Assembly: GCA_012842725.1 (NCBI GenBank)
Contig: DUSG01000116.1
Location: 1 to 5,311, forward strand
Origin: Clostridiales bacterium
Lineage (GTDB): Bacteria; Bacillota; Clostridia; Lutisporales; Lutisporaceae
Length of the DNA: 5,311 nt
Direction: 5' to 3'
Part shown: positions 1 to 5,133 of the stretch, piece after piece
Position numbering within the stretch: position 1 is the stretch's first letter
How the letters are laid out: each line of letters opens with the position of its first letter
Made by a program: the position numbers and the translations under genes
Notes under the pieces: model-generated
What the model was told of the DNA's origin: nothing
The model's database searches: none
What the model saw: the letters and a program-made list of their open reading frames with translations, nothing else

Positions 1-180
1 AAATATAAGAATATAATTACTACAGAAAGTCTAATAGATGGCTTCTTGGATCAGATAATGTATGTTCCAACCACATTGATAGTCAACAGCAGAGGTGAAC
101 TTATGGGGGAAGTCATAGCGGGATCCCGTACGGCAGAAGAATTTTCAAAATTAATAGATGAAGCATTAAAAGGCTTGTAA
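1..180 (+). CDS. C-terminal fragment of a thioredoxin-fold (TlpA/ResA-like) redox protein
   Basis: The frame is open from the left edge to a TAA at 178-180 and gives 59 residues; the true start lies outside the window. The run YVPTTLIVNSRGELMGEVIAG, described here by its key residues V22-P23-T24-T25 followed by a hydrophobic strand and a G-E/G turn, is typical of the cis-proline strand and the following beta-hairpin of TlpA/ResA-type thiol-disulfide oxidoreductases. The end (EEFSKLIDEALKGL) matches the C-terminal helix of the fold. Family members reduce or oxidise disulfides outside the cytoplasmic membrane, often anchored by an N-terminal helix. The CXXC active site and any signal sequence would lie upstream and cannot be checked, so oxidoreductase activity is inferred from the fold alone. 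The following terminator separates it from the next unit. Confidence 0.75.
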   Translation, partial: KYKNIITTESLIDGFLDQIMYVPTTLIVNSRGELMGEVIAGSRTAEEFSKLIDEALKGL

Positions 181-199
181 ATTTTGCAAGCCTTTTTTT
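168..199 (+). terminator. Intrinsic terminator of the thioredoxin-like gene
   Basis: The arms AAAAGGCTTG (168-177) and CAAGCCTTTT (187-196) are perfectly complementary over 10 bp, with a 9-nt loop at 178-186. The 3' arm runs into a seven-T tract at 193-199. The gene's TAA stop codon (178-180) is the first triplet of the loop, so the last coding codons form the 5' arm of the stem. Confidence 0.9.
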
Positions 200-200
200 G

Positions 201-228
201 TTGACAAAATTATCCTTTGCTATATAAT
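201..228 (+). promoter_or_regulatory. Sigma-A-type promoter of the regulator-exporter unit
   Basis: A perfect -35 box TTGACA (201-206) and a perfect -10 box TATAAT (223-228) are separated by 16 nt. Transcription would start near 235, leaving an AT-rich leader of about 64 nt before the regulator's start codon. The promoter follows directly on the upstream terminator, as expected at a transcription unit boundary. A consensus promoter of this strength fits a unit held down by a repressor (inference). Confidence 0.85.
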
Positions 229-266
229 TAAATTGAACAATAAAATAAATTTTAATGATAAAAATT

Positions 267-286
267 AATATATTATTAAATATATT
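267..286. repeat. Duplicated AATATATT palindrome in the regulator's leader; possible operator
   Basis: Two identical 8-mers AATATATT (267-274 and 279-286), each itself a palindrome, flank a 4-nt centre ATTA, giving a 20-bp element that reads as both a direct and an inverted repeat. It sits just upstream of the GGAGG at 289-293. ArsR-type dimers bind AT-rich inverted repeats overlapping or following their own promoters, so this could be the operator. The whole leader is extremely AT-rich, however, and such symmetry can arise by chance. Confidence 0.3.
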
Positions 287-298
287 TTGGAGGAATTT

Positions 299-832
299 AT
301 GGAAAAGGAAAAAGTTCTTACTTCATTGGAAGAAATAAAGGTGTTTACAGATTCTTTCAGGATGAAGATACTTTTTGAATTTGACGAAGAGCCTTTGACA
401 GTTAAGCAGCTTGCAGACAGACTTGGAGTGGTTCCTTCCAAAGTTCATTATCATGTTAAGGAATTAGAAAGAATAGGTGTTTTGGAAATAGTTAATAAAA
501 AGGAAAAGTCAGGTATTATCGAAAAATACTATTTTCCTACTGCAGAAAAATTCAGAGTTGAAAAGGTGGTTGAAAAAGAGGAAGGGTGGAAGGAACATAT
601 AGAGAGTTTAAAGGAAACTATGTTCAAAAATGTAGCAGAGGATTTTGGTAAATATTTGAGTAAAAGACGTGATGATGACAAAGAAATACTGAATTATGGA
701 ATACTTCATCTTACTGATGAAGAGGTTGATGAGTTGAAGAAAAAGGTAGAAGAGTTAATAGAAAGAAGCAGCGCGAGAAAAGATAAACAAGCTTATACCT
801 ACATTATGGGATTGTTTAAAAAATATGATTAA
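299..832 (+). CDS. ArsR-type winged-helix transcriptional regulator
   Basis: A 177-residue cytoplasmic DNA-binding protein. Residues 11-30 form the first helices (FTDSFRMKILFEF); the helix-turn-helix is TVKQLADRLGV (34-44) followed by the recognition helix PSKVHYHVKELERIG (46-60), and the wing spans about 61-80 (VLEIV...GIIEKYYFP). This is the classic ArsR/HTH_20 pattern. Residues 97-160 are charged and helical with coiled-coil character, probably a dimerisation or ligand-linked region longer than in small SmtB-type proteins. The protein has no cysteine, so it cannot be a thiol-based metal sensor such as ArsR or CadC; the inducer is unknown. ATG 299 is chosen because GGAGG (289-293) lies 5 nt before it. 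An in-frame TTG at 287 overlaps that ribosome binding site and is unlikely to be the start. The MFS exporter begins 36 nt after the stop, so this is probably its local regulator and an autorepressor (inference from context). Confidence 0.9.
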   Translation: MEKEKVLTSLEEIKVFTDSFRMKILFEFDEEPLTVKQLADRLGVVPSKVHYHVKELERIGVLEIVNKKEKSGIIEKYYFPTAEKFRVEKVVEKEEGWKEHIESLKETMFKNVAEDFGKYLSKRRDDDKEILNYGILHLTDEEVDELKKKVEELIERSSARKDKQAYTYIMGLFKKYD

Positions 833-868
833 ATTTTTAAGATTTAATTGAAACGTGGGGGTTAAAGC

Positions 869-2107
869 ATGGAGTTGAATGTGGTAAAAAAAGAAGAAAA
901 AGGCTATAAGGTGTTGCTGCAATACAAAAATTTTATAAAAATATGGGTGGGGAGTACAGTATCTAGGTTTGGTGATGCCATAGACAGCATAGCGTTTCTT
1001 TGGATGGTATATGAAATGACAGGTTCTACATTGATGATGGGTACCGTTATGGCGGTTAACGCAGCACCTGCAGTGCTGTTTGGCATGATGGCAGGAGTTT
1101 TGGTAGACAGGATGAACAAGAGAAAAGTTATGATTATAACCGACTTAGTCAGAGGGTTTAACACCGCTTTGATGGCATTCCTTTATATGTGGGATATGAT
1201 TAGTATTTGGCATTTATATGTATTTACATTTATAAATTCATTTTGTGAAATTTTTTCAAGTCCTGCCAGGGCATCAGCTATGCAGGTTTTAGTTGATAAA
1301 AAGCACTATCTTACTGCAAATTCCTTGAGACAAGCATCTTCTGCAATGGCAGAAATTGCAGGTACCGCCATTGCGGCTGTAGTTATGGGATACTTAGGTA
1401 TTGGGGCAGCAATACTGATTGATTCAGTAACCTTCTTTATATCGGCGTATACGGCAATTATGGCAAGAATAGAATTATCAATAAATAAAACTGCACCTTT
1501 AAATATCAGGCAGTTTTATTGTGAATTTACTGAAGGTTTAGCGGTTATAAAGAGTAATGTGGTATTATTGGTATCATTGACAATGGCATGCTTAGTCAAT
1601 TTAATGCTGACTCCTTTTAATGTGTTAGTACCTGAGTACTCGGACAAAATACTAATGGCAGGAGAGACAGGAATGAGTTTAATCATGATGTCATTTACAG
1701 TTGGAATGGTATCAGGCTCACTTGTAATAGGACATATAGGGCATAGATTCAAAAAAAGCACATTAGTCATAACCGGTTTTATAGGTTTGGGTGTTGGTAT
1801 GATGTTGTTCGGATTTATTACTAATGTACAACTTGCATGCGTTTCGGCAGCTATTGGAGGAGCATTTATACCGATTATAAGCAGTAGCGCGATGACTTTA
1901 ATGCAGGAAGCGACACCTGCAGATAAGATGGGTAGAGTATCTTCTACAGCTTCAACGTTGTCACTGTTGGGACTGCCATTGGGTTATGCTTTGTCAGGCA
2001 TAATGGCTTATGGTATTAATGTGCTTACCATTTTTAAGTTGGTTGGTATATTGATTATTCTTGTTGCAATCCCTCCAATAATTATAAAAGAATTCAGAAA
2101 GGATTAA
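869..2107 (+). CDS. MFS efflux transporter, DHA3/MFS_3 type
   Basis: A 412-residue integral membrane protein of the usual length for a 12-helix drug:proton antiporter of the DHA3 group (MefA- and EntS-like). The first helix carries VSRFGDAIDS (31-40), a charged G-D motif common in this group. Motif A in the loop between helices 2 and 3 is G76-V-L-V-D80-R81-M-N-K84-R85-K86, and a weaker copy in the second half is GHIGHRFKKS (288-297). SPARASAMQVLV (131-142) and QEATPADKMGRVSS (346-359) match two conserved MFS_3 loops. The central loop is around 200-228, and the C-terminus is a short basic tail (KEFRKD). Start ATG 869 is preceded by GGGGG (857-861), 7 nt away. It lies 36 nt behind the regulator with no intervening terminator, so it is probably co-transcribed. 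Substrate cannot be deduced; macrolide, other drug or siderophore export are family precedents only. Confidence 0.92.
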   Translation: MELNVVKKEEKGYKVLLQYKNFIKIWVGSTVSRFGDAIDSIAFLWMVYEMTGSTLMMGTVMAVNAAPAVLFGMMAGVLVDRMNKRKVMIITDLVRGFNTALMAFLYMWDMISIWHLYVFTFINSFCEIFSSPARASAMQVLVDKKHYLTANSLRQASSAMAEIAGTAIAAVVMGYLGIGAAILIDSVTFFISAYTAIMARIELSINKTAPLNIRQFYCEFTEGLAVIKSNVVLLVSLTMACLVNLMLTPFNVLVPEYSDKILMAGETGMSLIMMSFTVGMVSGSLVIGHIGHRFKKSTLVITGFIGLGVGMMLFGFITNVQLACVSAAIGGAFIPIISSSAMTLMQEATPADKMGRVSSTASTLSLLGLPLGYALSGIMAYGINVLTIFKLVGILIILVAIPPIIIKEFRKD

Positions 2108-2129
2108 TGAACAAAGGCGCATAGTATTA

Positions 2130-2158
2130 TAGTGATTTATAACAATCTTTGTTATAAT
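2130..2158 (+). promoter_or_regulatory. Extended -10 promoter of the nucleoside phosphorylase-FAH pair
   Basis: TG (2150-2151), one spacer base and a perfect TATAAT (2153-2158) form an extended -10 element. The best -35 match at 17-nt spacing is weak, TAGTGA (2130-2135, three of six). Initiation near 2165 would leave a leader of only about 13 nt, with the ribosome binding site GGAGGG (2166-2171) almost at the 5' end. Read-through from the exporter gene is also possible because no strong terminator separates them. Confidence 0.5.
2137..2157. repeat. Perfect 9-bp inverted repeat over the -10 box; candidate operator
   Basis: TTATAACAA (2137-2145) and TTGTTATAA (2149-2157) are exact reverse complements around a TCT centre. 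The right arm contains most of the TATAAT box, so a dimeric repressor bound here would block RNA polymerase. The alternative reading as a hairpin is weak, since it has only two G-C pairs and a 3-nt loop, and it lacks a T-tract. A competing 7-bp pairing exists between AACAAAG (2110-2116) and CTTTGTT (2147-2153). Confidence 0.45.
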
Positions 2159-2177
2159 TAGAATTGGAGGGATTTAA

Positions 2178-2951
2178 ATGTACGAAAAGATTAAAAAAGA
2201 GATAATGCTGGAGAAACACTTCGGATGTTCTTTGGAAGATATAAACAGGAATGTTATAATTAGTCCTATATGGCAGCTATCCCATTTTATGGAAAGGGCA
2301 GAAAGTGTTATAAAAGAATTTAAGGGATGGTATAAGGGTGTCACCCTATCATACAAAGGAAAACCTGTTACAGTCATAAACAGCGGTATAGGGGCTCCAA
2401 TGACAGGTGATTGTGTTATAGCTTTAGGTTATTCTCAATGCGAGAACATTTTTTTTTCTGGTTCTGCAGGAGCAATAGATGAAAAATTGAACATTGGGGA
2501 TATCTTAGTATGCAACGAAGCCGTCATTGGGGAAGGCTTTTCAAGATATCATTCCGGAAATATATACACAGACTGCTTTGGAAATGTTGTATCAGGAAGT
2601 GAAGAACTGGCTCAAATAATGATTCAAAAGGCGGTGATAGCAGCTCATTCTTTAGGAGTTTCAGTACATAAAGGGAGAGTTTTTTCAATAGATTCTATAT
2701 TGGGTGAAAACAAGAAAAGTTTTGATTATATGATAAGCAAGGAATGTGATGCTGTTGAAATGGAGGTATCCGCCGTATTTACTGCATCAAAATCCATAGG
2801 GCGTAATGCAGCTGCTTTGATTGTAATAAGCGATTTACCTCTTAGAGAAAAAAGCCTTTTTGAAGGAATAGAAGAAAATGATGAGTTAAAATTTAAGAAT
2901 TCATCATACCATTTGCCTGAAATATTGCTGGATTCGGCAATAAGCATATAG
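2178..2951 (+). CDS. Nucleoside phosphorylase-superfamily protein (PNP/UDP type)
   Basis: A 257-residue soluble protein of the NP-I fold, whose members split the N-glycosidic bond of nucleosides using phosphate or, in the nucleosidase branch, water. Visible landmarks are NSGIGAPMTGD (68-78), the glycine-rich loop near the active site; SGSAGAI (94-100), the strand-turn equivalent to GSCGA of E. coli PNP; VEMEVSAVF (193-201), whose M195-E196 correspond to the ribose-binding Met-Glu pair; and ISDLP (217-221), whose D219 corresponds to the catalytic Asp that protonates the purine. The usual N-terminal GDPxR phosphate motif is not visible (NVIISPIWQ occupies the area at 25-33), and the Arg before GSCGA is replaced by F93, so phosphate use is uncertain. 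ATG 2178 has GGAGGG 6 nt upstream. Its stop overlaps the next gene's ribosome binding site. Substrate is not assignable. Confidence 0.85.
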   Translation: MYEKIKKEIMLEKHFGCSLEDINRNVIISPIWQLSHFMERAESVIKEFKGWYKGVTLSYKGKPVTVINSGIGAPMTGDCVIALGYSQCENIFFSGSAGAIDEKLNIGDILVCNEAVIGEGFSRYHSGNIYTDCFGNVVSGSEELAQIMIQKAVIAAHSLGVSVHKGRVFSIDSILGENKKSFDYMISKECDAVEMEVSAVFTASKSIGRNAAALIVISDLPLREKSLFEGIEENDELKFKNSSYHLPEILLDSAISI

Positions 2952-2964
2952 GAGGGAAAGTTTT

Positions 2965-3717
2965 ATGAAATTTATCAGATTTAAAAAAAATGATTATATC
3001 GGTTATGGTTTATGGGAAGAAGACAAGGTAAAGGCTATAGAAGGAGATATATTTGGTCATTACGTGGTTACTGATCATTTTTATAATATTGAAGAAATAG
3101 AATTTCTAACTCCTTGTATCCCTTCTAAAATAATCTGTGTAGGCCTTAATTACAAAAGTCATGCTGAAGAGATGAAGATGCCTTTACCGGAAGAACCCAT
3201 TATTTTTTTGAAACCTCCATCATCAGTATTGGCTCATAATTCTGTGATAATAATGCCGGAAATGTCTGAACAAGTTGATTATGAAGCTGAGTTGGGTTTG
3301 GTCATTGGTAAGCGAGGAAAGAATATAAGACCGGAAGAAGCATATGATTATATTCTGGGAGCAACATGCTTTAATGATGTGACTGCCAGAGATCTTCAGA
3401 AAAAAGATGGGCAATGGACAAGGGCAAAATCTTTTGATACCTTTGCACCTTTTGGACCCTGTATCGCAACTGGGGTTAATTATGACAACTTAGGTATTGA
3501 ACTTGTACTTAACGGAGAAACCAAGCAGAAATCAAACACATCAGACTTTATATTCAGTGTAGGTAGGCTCATTAGCTTTATTAGCAGCATAATGGAGCTG
3601 ATGCCTGGTGATGTAATAGCTACGGGAACACCTTCAGGCGTGGGAAAACTTTATAAAGGAGACATTGTTGAGGTTAAAATCCAGGACGTTGGTATTCTTA
3701 AGAATTATGTCCGATGA
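2965..3717 (+). CDS. Fumarylacetoacetate hydrolase (FAH) family protein
   Basis: A 250-residue cytoplasmic enzyme of the FAH fold, which acts on C-C bonds or enol tautomers of 2-oxo/2,4-dioxo acids using Mg2+ or Mn2+. It has a short N-terminal strand domain (1-50) and then the catalytic core: CVGLNYKSHAEE (58-69), FLKP (81-84), DYEAELGLVIG (105-115) with metal ligands E107 and E109, FNDVTARDLQ (136-145) with the third ligand D138, W151-T-R-A-K155-S-F-D, and the signature GDVIATGTPSGVG (215-227). All expected metal ligands are present, so it is probably active. The length is that of bacterial acylpyruvate hydrolase, oxaloacetate tautomerase/decarboxylase (FAHD1-like) and HHDD isomerase homologues, and these activities cannot be separated by motif. 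ATG 2965 has GGAGGG (2951-2956) 8 nt upstream, sharing one base with the preceding stop codon, so translational coupling is likely. No aromatic-catabolism genes lie nearby. Confidence 0.92.
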   Translation: MKFIRFKKNDYIGYGLWEEDKVKAIEGDIFGHYVVTDHFYNIEEIEFLTPCIPSKIICVGLNYKSHAEEMKMPLPEEPIIFLKPPSSVLAHNSVIIMPEMSEQVDYEAELGLVIGKRGKNIRPEEAYDYILGATCFNDVTARDLQKKDGQWTRAKSFDTFAPFGPCIATGVNYDNLGIELVLNGETKQKSNTSDFIFSVGRLISFISSIMELMPGDVIATGTPSGVGKLYKGDIVEVKIQDVGILKNYVR

Positions 3718-3720
3718 TGG

Positions 3721-3749
3721 ATGTAAATATACATATATTATGATATAAT
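3721..3749 (+). promoter_or_regulatory. Extended -10 promoter of the acetyltransferase gene
   Basis: TG (3741-3742), one base and TATAAT (3744-3749) give a perfect extended -10; the -35 position at 17-nt spacing, ATGTAA (3721-3726), is weak. The start would be near 3756, with a leader of about 30 nt carrying the GGGGAG ribosome binding site (3772-3777). There is no terminator after the FAH gene, so this may be an internal promoter that adds to read-through. Confidence 0.5.
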
Positions 3750-3785
3750 TATGATAAATTAATTGTTTTTTGGGGAGCGTATCAA

Positions 3786-4700
3786 ATGAGTGCCTTGAGG
3801 TCAAAAAATGTAAAAACCTTTGTCGATGATATTTCCAGTTTGTATTATATTTTCTTTAAACGTTTTCCGATTTTTAAATTTTTTATTACCAATATACTCT
3901 TTCATTCATCCGGCAATTTTGGTTTGTTTCTAATGGATGGAGATGAAGTTATAGGTCAGTACACAATTTATACTACGGATGATGGTAATATTGTTAAAGA
4001 AGGTTTAGACAAAAATGTCAATGTGAAATTTAAAATTCAAAAACATATTATCGATGATGTGATGAAAAATAAGGAATCATATTCCTCAAAACCCTATAAG
4101 CTTATCAAGTATATTCCTGTACTTATGTATTCCGTTGAAATCAATAAAAAGCGTCATTTGGGAGAACATTTAGTAGGCAAAAAGGTTATATTGAGGCAGG
4201 GCTGTGAAAAAGATTTGTTCTATCTGCACAATTGGTATAATGATAAAGAACTTAACAAATTAGCGGGATGGACAGAAGGGAAACTGGGAACAGCACAATT
4301 GAGGATGAACTTGCTGAAAGGTTTTGGTTATGATCCAATGAATTTGATAATAGAAACAATTGACGAAGGGAAGCCGATAGGCACTATACAATTATATGAT
4401 TTCAATGAAGTGGATCAAAGCTGTAAACTTGGAATAAGAATAGGTGATAGAGATTATTGGGGTAAGGGTTATGGTGAAGACGCAATAAAAACCTTATTGC
4501 GCTATGCTTTTTATGAATTGGATATATTCCGAGTATCCTTGAAACTTTACGAATATAATGAAAGAGCGTGCAAATGTTATTTGAAATGCGGTTTTAAATA
4601 TGAAGGAAGAACAAGAAAATCTGCCTTCATTGATGGAAAATTTTATGATGAGATAATAATGGGAGTATTAAAAAGTGAGTTTATAAGTCAGTTTGAGTAA
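3786..4700 (+). CDS. Two-domain protein: unknown N-terminal domain fused to a GNAT acetyltransferase
   Basis: 304 residues, about twice a normal GNAT. The C-terminal half (about 128-298) is RimJ/RimL-like (Acetyltransf_3 type): it begins LVGKKVILRQGCEKD (129-143) and continues with LHNWYND (147-153). The acetyl-CoA pyrophosphate-binding turn is DYWGKGYGEDAI (223-234), and NERACKCYLKCGFKYEG (258-274) is the closing motif B. It should transfer an acetyl group to an amine on a protein N-terminus, amino acid, polyamine or antibiotic; the acceptor is not evident. The N-terminal half (1-127) is hydrophobic at 17-39, then beta-rich (FGLFLMDGDEVIGQYTIY..DDG) with a helix near 86-94. This order resembles SCP2-like sterol-carrier domains, but the resemblance is pattern-level only. 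The hydrophobic stretch is interrupted by K25, R26 and K31, so a membrane helix is doubtful. ATG 3786 has GGGGAG 8 nt upstream. It ends at a shared terminator. Confidence 0.85.
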   Translation: MSALRSKNVKTFVDDISSLYYIFFKRFPIFKFFITNILFHSSGNFGLFLMDGDEVIGQYTIYTTDDGNIVKEGLDKNVNVKFKIQKHIIDDVMKNKESYSSKPYKLIKYIPVLMYSVEINKKRHLGEHLVGKKVILRQGCEKDLFYLHNWYNDKELNKLAGWTEGKLGTAQLRMNLLKGFGYDPMNLIIETIDEGKPIGTIQLYDFNEVDQSCKLGIRIGDRDYWGKGYGEDAIKTLLRYAFYELDIFRVSLKLYEYNERACKCYLKCGFKYEGRTRKSAFIDGKFYDEIIMGVLKSEFISQFE

Positions 4701-4720
4701 TGACAATTAAGAATCAGATA

Positions 4721-4750
4721 AAAACTCGGGTCCATAAGGACCTGAGTTTT
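4721..4750. terminator. Bidirectional terminator between convergent genes
   Basis: The arms AAAACTCGGGTCC (4721-4733) and GGACCTGAGTTTT (4738-4750) pair over 13 bp with a single G-U wobble, closed by an ATAA tetraloop. A-rich and T-rich ends give a T run on either strand, so it can end both the acetyltransferase transcript and the minus-strand small gene. The stop codon of the minus-strand gene (4749-4751) overlaps the stem's last two bases. Confidence 0.88.
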
Positions 4751-4922
4751 ATCTTCTCATATCTATAATGTCTTGAATCATATCGCTGATTCTAAAAAAT
4801 GCATTTCTGCTGGTTCTGGTTATCCTTTTCCTTATCCTTCCGCTGAAGATAGGAAGGAGCATTAAACCGCCTAAAGCGCCGAAAGTACTCATTCTTATCA
4901 TATTGCGCCTATTATTGAGCAA
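4749..4922 (-). CDS. Small cationic single-pass membrane protein, unknown function
   Basis: I do not recognise the family. From TTG 4922 the product is 57 residues: a basic N-terminus (NNRRNMIR, 3-10), one hydrophobic segment with small residues at about 11-28 (MSTFGALGGLMLLPIFSG), then a strongly basic stretch (RIRKRITRTSR, 29-39) and an amphipathic tail ending in MRR. There are eleven Arg, one Lys and three Asp. This suggests a membrane-anchored peptide with a cationic amphipathic helix lying on the membrane or touching acidic partners (inference). The sequence AGGAAG followed by TGA (4936-4928 on the minus strand) resembles the full anti-Shine-Dalgarno match and lies 8 nt before TTG 4922. 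A GTG at 4931 lies inside that site, and ATG 4901 is about 30 nt away. The ribosome binding site and the terminator that fits its stop codon support a real gene. It diverges from the FtsA-like gene. Confidence 0.6.
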   Translation of the reverse strand: MLNNRRNMIRMSTFGALGGLMLLPIFSGRIRKRITRTSRNAFFRISDMIQDIIDMRR

Positions 4923-4937
4923 AATAGTCACTTCCTT

Positions 4938-4953
4938 TCAGATTTGAATCTGA
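4938..4953. repeat. 7-bp inverted repeat just upstream of the small minus-strand gene
   Basis: TCAGATT (4938-4944) and AATCTGA (4947-4953) are exact reverse complements around a TG centre. On the minus-strand transcript this lies directly 5' of the AGGAAG ribosome binding site, so it could be a protein-binding site or a small hairpin influencing initiation. No function can be shown from sequence. Confidence 0.35.
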
Positions 4954-5133
4954 TGTGTTCAATAATTAGCTTATGTTTTTTTAAACCAAATAAAACATGA
5001 AAATTGTAGAATTTTAACCTATTGATGCATTCCATCCAACATTGGTCGAAAATAGAAGGATTATGAAAATTTTTATAGAAATATTGCTTAAATGCATTTT
5101 TATAAAAGTAATTTGATGAATTAGGGTGATGAT
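4954..5133. other. AT-rich divergent intergenic region, no confident promoter
   Basis: This stretch lies between the start of the small minus-strand gene and the FtsA-like gene and must hold the control regions of both. For the plus strand the best -10-like elements are TATAGA (5074-5079) and TATAAA (5101-5106), neither with a good -35 at proper spacing. No clean -35/-10 pair was found on the minus strand. An open reading frame on the minus strand overlapping 4928-5176 has no supporting ribosome binding site and overlaps the FtsA-like start, so it is not called. The FtsA-like ribosome binding site AGGGTGAT is at 5124-5130 and nearby bases. Confidence 0.5.

Noticed and set aside
287..298. Upstream TTG start for the ArsR-type regulator, adding four residues
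   Set aside because: The TTG overlaps the GGAGG ribosome binding site that serves ATG 299, and no separate site lies upstream of it.
904..1164. Minus-strand open frame inside the MFS gene
   Set aside because: It lies fully antisense to a well-supported transporter and its product resembles no family; it is a shadow of the real frame. The same holds for minus-strand frames at 1516-1770, 2174-2377, 2726-2947 and 3223-3414.
2137..2160. Inverted repeat as the exporter's intrinsic terminator
   Set aside because: The stem is almost entirely A-T with a 3-nt loop and no T-tract follows; an operator or promoter role fits better.
2108..2177. Purine riboswitch ahead of the nucleoside phosphorylase homologue
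   Set aside because: The gap is only 70 nt, the predicted leader is about 13 nt, and no three-way junction or conserved core is visible.
3721..3755. Short symmetric element ATGTA-AATA-TACAT and ATAT-rich repeats before the acetyltransferase
   Set aside because: Five-base arms in AT-rich DNA are expected by chance.
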